Shown here: piece after piece, positions 17,215 through 28,866 of the stretch
How the letters are laid out: the number at the start of each line of letters is the position of its first letter
How positions within the stretch are numbered: position 1 is the stretch's first letter
Source: Viscum album
Lineage: Eukaryota; Streptophyta; Magnoliopsida; Santalales; Viscaceae
Assembly: GCA_963277665.1 (NCBI GenBank)
Contig: OY728121.1
Location: 961,904,097-961,968,096 of the forward strand
Direction of reading: 5' to 3'
Length of the DNA: 64,000 bases
Position numbers and translations under genes: made by a program
The notes under the pieces: generated by a model
What the model was told of the DNA's origin: nothing
The model's input: the letters and a program-made list of their open reading frames with translations, nothing else
Database searches by the model: none

Positions 17215-19849
17215 ATGTCTGCTCAAATATATTGCAACGGTGAGGTAATTTATACCGAGCAAGGTTTTAGCTATAGTGTACCACCTGTCAATGTGGTAAA
17301 TCTCCATGGTTGTATGACATTGGATGCAATTCGTAATAAGATTCATAGTCGGTCAAAACTGAGTGCCGGACAAACAATCACTTCAATTAGATACTGACAT
17401 CTTCAATATCTTGAGCGTTTGTGGCACAACGACTACCCTATAGTTGATGATGAGGATTGGATGGAGGCTTCTCAGTTATTCAGGAAACATTGTATTAATG
17501 GTTTGATGGAATTATTTATTGTCATTTCTGATATTGATGTGGTGCAATCGATTACTACAGAACCATGCTTTGCGAGCTCTGTAGAAGCTGGTCATTCACA
17601 GTAGTCTTATTCATTGTCTCCTCCTCATATGACTCCTGTGAAAAAATGTAATGAGGAAGATCATCAAAATTTGGAAGGAAATGTAGATTACATACCTTTG
17701 TGTGCTGATATAGTGCATGAAAGTTTATCTGAGGAAGAAGAATCTGGGGAGTTAGCAGGAGATGATGTGGTTGGGAATGAACCTTCTGAGGTTCCTTTGA
17801 GAGATAGACATCAACTACATCCACCAGTTAGTGGTTATCATCCTTCAGTTTTGAGTTCCTTAGTTAGAGGAATGTCTCGTGAACAACTTTTTGATTGGGA
17901 TGTCATTACACCAGCTTCTTAATTCCCTGGCATTATAGGGAATAGGCCTGCATCAAATGATAATGCCATATATGTTGGGAAGGAGTTTTAAAGTAAACAG
18001 GTCATGAAAAAATGTGATAAAGCAATACCACATTGAGCGACATTTCACATTTGTGGTTTATGAGTCAAAGAAGACCAAATATCTCATTCGTTGTGAAAAA
18101 TATGGGTCAGAATGTAAATTTTGATTAAGAGCAATATTTGATAAATATTATGGATGTTGGAAGATAACCAAATTAGAAGGCCCACACACTTGTCTGCATC
18201 CAAGCTTGGCACAAGATCACTCTTCCCTTGATGCAGAGTTTATATATACTGTTATTTGTGAGATCATACAAACAAGTCAGGATGATCCTATTGCCCTTGT
18301 TCAGGAAAGAATTCAATAGTTTTATAACTATAATATATCATACAACAAAGCTTGGAATGCAAAACAGAAAGCCATTATAAAAGTGTATGATGATTGGGAT
18401 GAGTCTTATGCGATGTTGCTACAGCTTATGGAATTGTTGTCTCTCAATAATCATATTGTTTATCAATTGGACAGTGTTGAGTATGTATCCTAGAATCATC
18501 GAGTTGATCGGTCAAAGGTGAAGTTCAATAGGATTTTTTGGGCATTCAGACCGTGCATTGCTGCATTTCCCTATTGTAAACAATTTATTCAAGTATATGG
18601 CACATTATTTTACATAAATTATACAGGTGTTCTACTCATTGATGCCACACAGGATGGTAATCGCACTCCTATGCCACTTGCTTTTGCTGTTGTTGAAAAA
18701 GAAAATTTTGAATGCTGGAGCTGGTTCTTGGCATGTGTACGTGTTCATGTCAAACAAAAAAAAAGGGCGTGTGTCTGATATCTGATCGTCATCGAGCGAT
18801 TATAGAGGCCGTGAGTAGTGATGGGGTTTCTTGGACTGAGCCGAATGCTTATCACCATTATTTCATTAGACATATTGCAAGTAATGTGCATAATCAGTTT
18901 AGAGATGAGGCCATAAAGAAGGAGATCCTCAAATTGGGTATGGTTTTCTAAAATTGCTTTTTTTAACAAAATTTAATATCCATTTTAATACATTATTATC
19001 TTATGGTTTTAGCATATGAACCCCAACAAGAAAGGTTTGATCGAAGTCTTGAAGAGATCCGAACAGTTAATGATGAGGTATATGAATATATGATGAAAAT
19101 TTCAAAGGAAAAATGGTCATTAGCATACGATGGTGGAATTAGATATGGGCATATGACCACTAATATAGTGGAGTGAATAAATGGGGTCCTCAAGGGTGTG
19201 CGCAAACTCCCAATCATAGGGTTAGTGCAAGATACATTTTCTAGATGTGTTCACTACTTTGTTGACCGGTCCCAAAAGGCCTACCAGAAGATGGAAAATG
19301 GAATGCTTTTTACTCACCATTTTCAAACTGATATTGACCGGATACGAAATGAGGCTTCACGATGGACTTTTATAGCCTTTGACAGGGAAAAGAAGAGTTT
19401 TCGGGTAAGACAATGCTACGACCAGGGTACATGCACTAATGGTGGAGTGTTTGTCATGATGTTGGACAACAGGTACTGTGATTACAGTGTATCACATGAG
19501 CACTTTGGTTAACTGTTATAGTGCTTCTTGGATGCCTATTGGTGACATCCATTCTATCACATTGCCTGCTGATCAACCAACCATCATCCCTGATATTTTC
19601 AGTTTTTCATAAGTTGGATTTGGTTTCATTTATAATTTTTTCAATTTCTGTCATTTTTAAAATTATTAGCTTCGTGCTACTAGTTTGCGGCCCCGAGGAA
19701 GACCGAAGCCAACTCACATCAGAAATGAGATGGATTGGCCTTAGCAATGAGGAGTGAGAATACGATGCAGCATCTGTCACACAGAAGGACATACTCGTAA
19801 GAGATGTCCCCAAGTGGCAGGACAGAGTTCCACATCTCATCATCCATGA
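17215..19849 (+). pseudogene. MULE2 MuDR-type transposase (heavily decayed)
   Basis: Clear relative of the MULE1 transposase: MSAQIYCNGEVIYTEQG start, acidic linker (EEEESGELAGDD), degenerate DNA-binding domain (about 17980-18200), catalytic region (LLIDATQDG, LISDRH), and a C-terminal GRPKPTHIRNEMDW with knuckle CSICHTEGHTRKRC. The first catalytic Asp context IDGTF is VYGTL here, so that Asp is lost. Stops at about 17395, 17602 and 17920 and several more up to 18490 and 19174 fit C-to-T or G-to-A changes. The SWIM finger is mostly deleted: the sequence jumps from RYCDY to CYSASWMPIGD near 19480-19525. The intron at about 18939-19012 is shared with MULE1. The natural stop is at 19847. Confidence 0.88.
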
Positions 19850-20299
19850 TTGAGTCTGTGTACCTGCTCCATTTTTGTGATAAATATAATTTTCTAGAGC
19901 GCGAGTTGAACTTTTTCTGGAGGAGTTCAAGTGCCTTGTTTTGGAGTCATCAATGATCATTTTTATGAGAAGGTTGAAAGACTTGTTTTGAGGGACTAGT
20001 TTCCCTGTGGATTTATTTTTTTTCTATTAATATAATGTGGAATAATGTTAATGGTTATTTAATGGACAATGGATAAATTAACAAACGTAATTTCACAAAA
20101 AAAGAAGAAATAAATAATTTTTCACTTTTAAATTCTGGTTTTCTTATAAGATGTCTAGTTTTTGTAATGGCATCTGAGTGTCTGAAAATAATTAACTAAT
20201 GTTGATTGTGAGACTAGGCTAATGTTAATTGTGACACCAAATGAAAATTAATATATCATGCTTCCACTATTATATGTAACGATGATATCATGTGTGTAG
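19850..20299. other. Spacer between transposase and PMD genes of MULE2
   Basis: AT-rich, with no coding signal or recognisable repeat. Confidence 0.5.
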
Positions 20300-22484
20300 A
20301 TGGAAGGTTTTCCATTGCTTACATCTCAGGCTACTCATGTATCATGACTGCTTTTAGAGGGACGTCCGGTGGCTCCCTTGAGTGTACGAAGATCTTACCA
20401 TTTCCATCATACTGCACCACCTCCCGATATCGTCCCACATCTTCGTCGAGCTGGATTCTATGGAGTAGCAATGTGCGACTTCACATTTCTTGATCATCAG
20501 CTCATTGCCGCACTTGTAGATAGATGGAGACCAGAGTCACATACTTTCTATTTTAGTGAGGGGGAGATGAATATTACATTGCAGGATGTGTCCATTATGT
20601 TGGGCCTCCCTATCGACAGACATGCTTTGACAGACCGAGTTTCATCAGATTTTCCTAAGCTTATTCATAGACTTTCGGGCATAGAGGTCCAGGATGATGG
20701 GAGGACCATCGTCGGTGGTAGATTGCAGATGCCTTGGTTAGACCAACACTTCAAACATTTACCAGATGATGCTGATGATGTCACCGTGCTGCGATTTTCA
20801 CACGCATATATTTTGAGGCTGATCGGTGGCACACTTTTTGTTGACCACTCTACTACTTTTGTGCACCTAATGTATCTATCTTTTTTGGAGGATTTGGACC
20901 AGGAAGGCTGATATAGTTGGGGGTCTGCCTGCCTAGGATATACATACAGGGCCCTATGCAGCGCATGTCGCATCGATAAGATGCAGATCACATGATGCAT
21001 GGTTCTTCTACAGATGTGGTTATGGGAGCACATACCTTGTTTAGTTCCACATGCCCGTGCGCCATTACCCATAGATATTGTAGCAGAGGCTCCACGTGGA
21101 AGTTGGTATGTTATTAATTCCTTCAAATATCTTACTTAATTGTATAAGATTCTTTTATGAAATGTAAAAATAAAAATTTTATCTACAGGTGGAGTCAGGC
21201 GCATCGACATTCAGATTCTCCCAGACATGATGTTCACGCCTACAGACTTATGTTAGACAGCATTTGACCAGAAGATGTAAGTGATTATTTTTTATATTGT
21301 TAAATCTTTACTCTTTACTGTACATATATTCATTTATTAATTGATTATTCATTTTTTCTTTCAGATTACATGGATGCCATATACAGATGATATCCTTCAG
21401 AGTCTTCCCCCATACTATATAGTGATGCTTGATATCGGCTCCTGCATGGTTCCACTGATTCATTTTCATAGAGTCGAGTGGCATCAGACGGATAGGGTTA
21501 TGAGATAGTTTGGATTCCTTCAGCTAGTTCCTAACCCGCCCAGTAAGTTGGATTCATTTCATTCCCTGAAGATGTCAGGGAAAAGAGATTTTGATTGGAG
21601 GGGCTACCATGCCAGATATGTTGCGTTATGGGATAGACGATGGGAGTCCCAGTTTCAAGGGGCATGGAAAATATGTTTTCATTTGATGGATCAGATGGAT
21701 TATGCAGGCTGGTACATCAGGTCCCCAGTCAGATTTCTGACATGGCACGGACGGGGATTCCATGACATGGTATGCATTCTTCCTTTCACTGTTCAACAGA
21801 TTTTTTATTCATATTAGTTAACAACAGAATTTGTTTTCGCAGGATGCTCGTATTTGTCATCTCCTTCATATGTCTGATCCAGTGGAGAGAGCTACCTTTG
21901 ACCCATCATATTTTCACACCCTTGTACGACAGATGCTACCATCGATGGATGAGATTGATCATGGCATTTTCTTTGATCCACCACCTGCTGCAGAGGCCGC
22001 AGAGCCTGCTGAGCCTCACATAGATGTACCTGGGGGTGACGACCCTGTTATGGATGATGTTGTTCCACAGGAGGAGGCTACTCATCTTGCTCGGCCACAT
22101 GATATTGTTCCACTGGAGGAGGGTGTTCAGTATGATTAGTCATATGCTCCTCCAGCTTCTCAGGCACAACCACAGGTACTTACAAACGATGACTGGATTG
22201 AGTTTGATGTTTTATTGTAGTCATTCGTAGTAAAGCAGCCATCTACTTCCTATGTTGGTTAGAGTTCCATCCAGCTTCCACTATCCTTAGATGCAGGCCA
22301 GGATACAGGCGGTGAGACTGTACATCCACCGCCTGTCACACAGGAGGATGTGGAGGTGGCTGTGGATGAGGATGCGCAGCGTACGCCAGAGCACAGACAT
22401 AGACAAACATGGCATGGACGCATCCAGTATATGCCTGGTTGTGGGACAGAGGAGCATCCATGCCAGAGGCGTATATTAGGTTGA
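20300..22484 (+). pseudogene. MULE2 plant-mobile-domain (PMD) protein gene, broken
   Basis: Starts MEGFPLLTSQATHV. The best-preserved exon (to about 20910) carries PDIVPHLRRAGFYGVAM, LIAALVDRWRPESHTFYF, GEMNITLQDVSIMLGLPI, MPWLDQHFKHLP and LRLIGGTL. Introns with GT-AG ends are at about 21105-21189, 21278-21364 and 21769-21841, in the same places as in MULE1. The C-terminal part is acidic (VPGGDDPVMDD) and then basic, ending near CGTEEHPCQRRI; MULE1 ends in a similar CGTE motif. Stops at 20346, about 20909, about 21507 and 22138 break it. Host MAIN-like genes are an alternative source, but position and orientation inside the TSD-bounded element argue that it belongs to the transposon. Confidence 0.85.
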
Positions 22485-23779
22485 CATTTGATTTATGATA
22501 CATTTTGTATGTGTATTACTGTTATCTAAACTTCTATTCTATTTTTAATAAGTGTCTTACTGTTATCAAATTATATACCAATGTGTATATATATATATGT
22601 ATAATAAAAAATATTATTAAATTAAATGATAAATATTAATTATATTAATTATTTCGAAATAAAATAGATTCTGGATGAATGCGTGAACATGAAGAAATAT
22701 TGAAAAATATTATTGATCTCAATGATTTAAAATTAGATGTAAAATCCTAGAATATCATGGAACATGATTATTTGTTTACAAAAATTATATTGCATGAAGA
22801 AGAATTTGAATGAATAATGGATATTTGTGAAGAGTAGATGATTATGATTGAAGATCAGAATAACTAAATTATGAATTAGAAGTTCATTTGGCCAATTTTG
22901 AGAAGATACATATTCATACTTTATAAAAGGAAACAATTTCTACTGGTACGCAATCTAAAGAGTGAGATTATTTAGTATGCATCTCAAAACATAGTTTTAC
23001 AGTAAGTAAAGGATGAATTAAAGAGGTAAAGGAGGATGATTAAACTATTACCCATTAAAATATAAAACATCACCATATAATTCTTCATAGGTCTTATAAA
23101 GACCTACATTATAAATAATTCCATTCAGTTTATAGTTGATCAACTTACAATGCTTTCTTACTTCATTACTATTTGAGAGTATTTCACACTCTATCAACAT
23201 ACCAATATATAAATAAAGAGGTAAGTTTACATGGATTAAATCTTTATATTATATCTAACAGAGACCCATGTATCTCTATGATGTTTTTGGGAATTATTTA
23301 ACAAGCATCAGATACAAAAATGAGATTTGAACTACTAACCACACTAAAACAAATAGTAAGTCTAAAAGGATCATTCATAGGATTGTAGGTCAGATAATAT
23401 ATTTCTTGATCTATTTCAAGAGATATTGTGACCAATAACATTTATTAGTGGAATTCATATATAATAACAGTTTCCACTTTAGAATACAATGGAACCATAT
23501 GAGGATCTTTATAGAAATAGATGTATAATAACCACATGTTGAGATGATGTGAGTGAAAGATGCTAAGATTATATCTTTCTCAATATATGTTAGAGAATAC
23601 TCAAGCCATTCTATTAATAATTATCTAATGAATATATATTATTCATGAATATTTATTAATAAATATTAACATTATTTTAATATTTTCTATTATTTAATTG
23701 ATATTTATTAATATTTCTAAATTTTTACTTTAAGTTTATTAGTTTATAATTAATAGTTATAGATTTTGAGGAGCATTTG
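22485..23779. other. 3' non-coding part of MULE2
   Basis: AT-rich sequence of about 1.3 kb. I see no gene, tandem repeat or nested element in it. Confidence 0.5.
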
Positions 23780-23972
23780 AGCTCTCTGTGAGATGCGTGA
23801 ACCCCATTCACGCATCCCTCCTCTTGGGAGGATGCGTGAACGGGGTTCACGCTTCTTCAGTGGGGCTGGGATGCATGAACGACGTTCACGCATCCCAGAC
23901 CCAGTTTTAAAAATATCGGAACCCTAGTCCCCTATCCCGAATAATTTATTTCGTAAAACCCATAAAAAAACC
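23780..23972 (-). repeat. MULE2 right palindrome array and terminal inverted repeat
   Basis: Palindromes gatgcgtgaaccccattcac..., ggatgcgtgaacggggttc... and gggatgcatgaacgacg... near 23792-23816, 23829-23853 and 23868-23896, then the outer end mirroring 15712-15800. Confidence 0.87.
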
Positions 23973-23983
23973 TAAACTAATGA
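23973..23983. repeat. Right 11-bp target-site duplication of MULE2
   Basis: taaactaatga, identical to 15701-15711. Confidence 0.88.
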
Positions 23984-25964
23984 TGTATGTAAAAAATCAT
24001 AAAATAGTATAATATATTTACGTTTTTTTGGCTTATCGAGAAAAAAAGTCCGGATAAATATTGAATTCCTAACGTAATGAAACAATCCATTCAGACCATG
24101 TCTCGGACCGCCGAGCCCCTCATCCGACTATAATAAAAAACTTTTTTATATTAAAATTAAATTTATTTTATTAAAATCAAAATGTTAATACTTCCAAAAA
24201 AGAAGTAAAATATATAAAAATGAGAGGGGGTATTTTAGTGTGGGGTATTGGGGCATTGCGACTTTAGGTCATGTACTAGGCCTTTGTGATGTCAGGCCTT
24301 CAAACATTGTATTTCAAGGCCTTAGTGCCTTTGATCTTTCAATTAATATAATATTTCTTTCTTAACCTAGTTAAAAAGTGTGATTATCAAAAAAATATAT
24401 GAAATGGTCATAGTCAGATGTATATTTTTATAAATAATATATATATATATATATATATATATTAATTTATACTTATTTATGATTATATGTACATTAATTG
24501 CATACATAGTAACCTGCTAGAAACAAAGAATACATTCAATTAGATGAAGAAAATGGATGGTGTCACCATTAAATGGTTTGGGTCAAGTCAACGAACGTCA
24601 ACCCATCCCACCACACACATGGTTTATACTTGCTTTATATCTTTCTTGAAACTGTGGATATATGTAAATATGTGTGTGTGTGTGTGTGTGTGTGTGTATA
24701 ATCAATTGAAAAAATGCTACTTCAAATATCTAAATGAATTTAAATTATAAAATGAGCTTATTCAAAATTTAGTAATTTTATAAATTAGTAATGTATATTT
24801 TTAATCTTCTCTGCATGTATAAATATTTATACATTTAATTAAATAATAATATTTTTAACTACAATTAAAAATTCTAAAAGTTAATAATTAATTTATATTT
24901 TTTTATCCAATTAATACAATACATACATCAATAATTAGTAATAATAATATCAAATCTATATAATTTTTTTTAAATATATTTAAATGCAATTATTAAAATT
25001 ATTATATTTAGTTTTATAGTTTTTAATTAATGATATATAGTGAAGAACATTGATACATAATATTACTATATATACATTTATATTAATGATATATTTATAA
25101 AACATTTATTCATTTATATAAACAATAATTTTTTTAATTATAATTAATAAATTCCTAAATACATTTATTAGTAAATCATTTTTTAATATTAATATATTTA
25201 TTATAATATTAATAAATTATTTAATACGTTTAATATTTTTTTTAATATTTATTCAATTTATTCATTTTCATTTATGTTTGTTTATAAAATATCATATACC
25301 TAAACTATATAAATAAATATATAAATACATTAAAATACAATATATATATCTATATAATTAATTAGAAACAATATACATATATTTATATGTATGTATGTAT
25401 GTATGTATATATTAAATTCTTACTTTTAATTTTATAGTTTTATAATTAATTATATATTTTGAAGAACATTTGCAAAAAATATTACTAATACATTTATATG
25501 TAATATTTTTAATATGTTTGTAATTTATATAATTAACATCGATTCATTTCTAATAGTTATTCATTTTATTTTAGAATTATTTTTTAAATCCTTTTATAAT
25601 TATAATTTGTTCATTTCTAATTAGAAAATTATTGTAAATCTATTGTATTTAAATGTAACTTTTAATATTTAATATTTTTTATTTTTTTTAATTCATGTAA
25701 TCAATGTTATGAATTCACTTTTTTTAAAATATTTTTGTTATTTGTTCAATTTTATTTATCAATTTTAATTTTCTTTTGTTCAATATTATTTATTCATTTA
25801 TAATATTTTATAATTTTTTAATATTTTTGGAATCTATTCATTTTTAATATTTATTTATACATTTATTTATTGAGTTTTAATATTTTCAATATGTTTTTAA
25901 TTTATATGATTAATATTTATTCATTTTTATTTATTATGTTTTAATATTTTTATATGTTTGTCGC
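23984..25964. other. AT-rich intergenic DNA upstream of the NPF gene
   Basis: Continues the host DNA cut by MULE2 and would include the original NPF promoter on the minus strand. It contains microsatellites: (AT)n 24437-24461, (TG)n 24671-24697 and (GTAT)n 25387-25409. No gene is seen. Confidence 0.55.
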
Positions 25965-26690
25965 AGTTGGGTAGTGACCTAGTGGTAAGGAAACCTCAAA
26001 ATATGGCATCAAAGGAAAGTTGAAATCTTGATGATATCCACTTATGGGGATATAACCCAGGTGACGTGTCATTGGGGGAGATCACATGATGAGGGCGGCC
26101 TGTTGATGGGGGTAGAGGGCACAACTATCGACAACGAGGAGAGCTAGCTGTGTGGCGGGGGCTTCAGGTCATGGATGCGGTAGTGACGACGGTGGGCGGG
26201 CTCGATGACGATCGATGGTGTTGCGATGGCTTCAGGCTATGAATGCTGCAATGAAAACTGTTGGCGGGCTCGATGGTGGCCGGTGGCAAGGAGAGTTGAG
26301 GTTGTGGCAGTGGCCTTGGGTTGTGGATGCGACAATGACGACAGCGAAATGCAGGTAGTAGAGTCGGCAGCAGAGCTCGATGGCAATGGCTTAGGGCTGC
26401 AAATGTGGCAGTGACGCGGTAGTAGTGTTGGCTACTGAGCTCGATGGCGGCAATGACTACTACAAGGGGCTCGACGATGAGTGTTGGCGCATGGATTTGG
26501 CATCTCGCACAGGCGGGCTGGGTGGTGTGTATTGAGCCTTCCGGCTAGGTTGGACCTACAGGTCTAGGTCTAGGGCTATATTGGGGTTTAATACTCATTG
26601 AGCCTACATGTAATCAGATCTCTCCACCTTAAATAACCGGAGGAGGGTTTTTGTTTCAATAAAAAGGGGCCCCCCCTTACCTTTATAAAT
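25965..26690 (+). repeat. GC-rich island with minisatellite and a possible SINE-like head
   Basis: A sharp rise in G+C inside AT-rich DNA. The start (tgacctagtggt, 25975-25986) resembles an RNA polymerase III A box, and agttgaaatct about 30 bp later is a poor B box. From about 26155 to 26500 there are four imperfect copies, 68-85 bp each, of a unit running from ggcttcagg through atggatgcgg to gggctcgatgg. The island ends near ataaaaaggggcccccc. No convincing protein. Confidence 0.5.
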
Positions 26691-27255
26691 AACAAGTTTG
26701 AAATTTATATAATCAATTTATTTAAATGTATTTTTATTTTTTGGTAAATTAAATAGTTAATATAATTCATTTTTAATAATTTTGTTATTTATGTAATTAA
26801 TATTATTTATTTATTCTTTTTTATTCATTTTTTATATGTGTGTGATTTATGAAAATAATGTTATCAATTTTGTTTCTTCATATTTTTTTAATTTATTCAA
26901 ATTTATTTATTCATTTTCAATATTCATCCATTTAATATTATTTAATCAATTTTAATATTTATTAATTTTAAATATTTTTGGAATTTATTCATTTTTAATA
27001 TTTATTTATACATATTTATTTATTATGTTTTGATATTTTAAATATGTTTGTAATCTATACGATTCATATTTATTCATTTTTATTTATTAAGTTTTAATAT
27101 GTTTGTAATTTATATAAATAATTTATTTAAATGCATTTTTAATATTTTTTGTAATTTAAAGAGTTAGTATAATTCATTTTTGATAATTTTGTTATTTATA
27201 TAATTAATATTATTTATTTATTCATTTTTATTCAGTTTTTTAGTTTTTTTTTCAG
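26691..27255. other. AT-rich DNA before the CACTA element
   Basis: Variants of tttatttattcatttttaat. Nothing coding. Confidence 0.5.
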
Positions 27256-27460
27256 CACTATATTACCTAGTAATAGAAGTATATTTTACCAGCGTCAATA
27301 AATAAGTAGACATAAATAATTCTTTTATTAGTGTCTATTAGAGCTTATAAAGGTGTTGATTTATCAGTGCTAATAAATGCTAATAAAATCTTAATTTATG
27401 AACATTGATAAAATAGACTTTTATTTGCACTTTTTTTGTTAGCGCTGATAAAACCCTTCG
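27256..27460 (+). repeat. CACTA left end and subterminal repeats
   Basis: CACTA terminus preceded by cag, and at least five copies of a (a/g)gcgctaataaa-like motif, some inverted. Leader-like DNA and a possible donor (accaaaggtatg, near 27656) follow. Confidence 0.55.
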
Positions 27461-28866
27461 CTTTCTTTTAAAAAGAACCCCAACAAATCTTTTCTCTCCA
27501 TGCACCGCGTTTAATTGATGATAAAATCCTTCACCCTCTTTTAAAAAGAACCACAATAGATCAATTCTCTCCTCATGCTCCTTTCAAGATCTTATAGAAC
27601 CAACCTCTACAGTAGACAAACTTGATTTTTTTGGACAAATCAAACCTCAAAACCAAAGGTATGATATTCAGAACTTGTTTTTAAGGATTTTCAGTCGACT
27701 ATTCATGTATTTTTCACAATTTTCTGTGTTTATCTCCCCATGTTAGTCTATAATTATTATTCCCCTACGTGCTTGTCTGTAACAAGTTTTATTCACTTTT
27801 CTTCCCATTTTTTTGTTTAATCGACTCTTTAAGGATCCTTACCATTTTAGTTCACCAATTTTGCTTGATTTTTTTTTCAATTTTTAGGTTGTTATTCCTA
27901 TTTATATATATAAATATAGACTATATATAGGGATTTCCTAAAAAATAATAATTATTTTACTATTATTTGATATTAATTGAAAATTTAAATGGGATTCATT
28001 AGAATGAAAACGGTTATTATTGATTAAATGACACGTTGTAGCCACATAATGAATAATTAATTGGTCAATTAGGCGACGAATTAATAGCTTGAGTAATTTT
28101 TTGATTAGAAATCAATGTTAGTAATTATATAAATAAGTGTAGGCATAATAAATATTATTAGACTCAAGATTATTCATTGGGAGTGTAGAATGTAAGTGTT
28201 GATATGATTATTGAATGATAAATACCATTTTCTTAATGTAATATTTTTTTGAGTTTATTAAGTGTATCATTATTTCATTGGGTTTTGGTTTGAGTAAAGC
28301 TAGTAACTATATTTAAAATGTGAATGATCGAAGAATATGATTAGTAGTTTTTTATAGAAACATGACATGAGATATGATGTTTTCTTATATATATATATAT
28401 ATATATGCGTGTTTCATTTTTTATATGTATAAGTATATTTGAATATATGTTTTTGTTTATATGTGTTTAAGTATTTATAAATCTATATGTGTATATGAAT
28501 ATATATAAATTTAAAAATTTATATATTAATATTAGTTTATATTATATTTAAATCCTTAAATTCCATAAAAAAAACCATCACATTATACAATAACATTGTA
28601 CACGAAGTTACCTACTTCATACTAGGAAAACAATCCGCACCAAGAGAGATGACTTAATTATTTTCAAAACATAAGCTTTATTATATGTATATATTTTCAT
28701 TGTATTATAAACATAGGTTTTATATCTATTCTTTTATATAATTTATATATGCATGTATTTAATTTATAATTATATTTTTTAAAGTTACACTTTATATAAT
28801 TTACGGATATAAAAAATGATACATTATTTGCTTACCTTGAGTATATTTATTGATTTTTTGTAAAAT

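Larger units (their letters stand above)
15712..23972 (+). mobile_element. MULE2: 8.3-kb Mutator-like element with transposase and PMD genes
   Basis: The ends gggttttttatgggtttta and its mirror (taaaacccataaaaaaacc) begin inverted repeats of about 90 bp that include gggttccgatatttttaaaa. A perfect 11-bp TSD flanks it. The gene order is the same as in MULE1, but the ends and the palindrome sequence are unrelated, so it is a different family. The copy carries many stops and a mutated catalytic site, so it is older or more decayed than MULE1. Confidence 0.9.

Noticed and set aside
10541..22484. The PMD genes as host MAIN/MAIL1-type genes
   Set aside because: Both lie inside TSD-bounded transposons, in the same order after a transposase, and both are broken.
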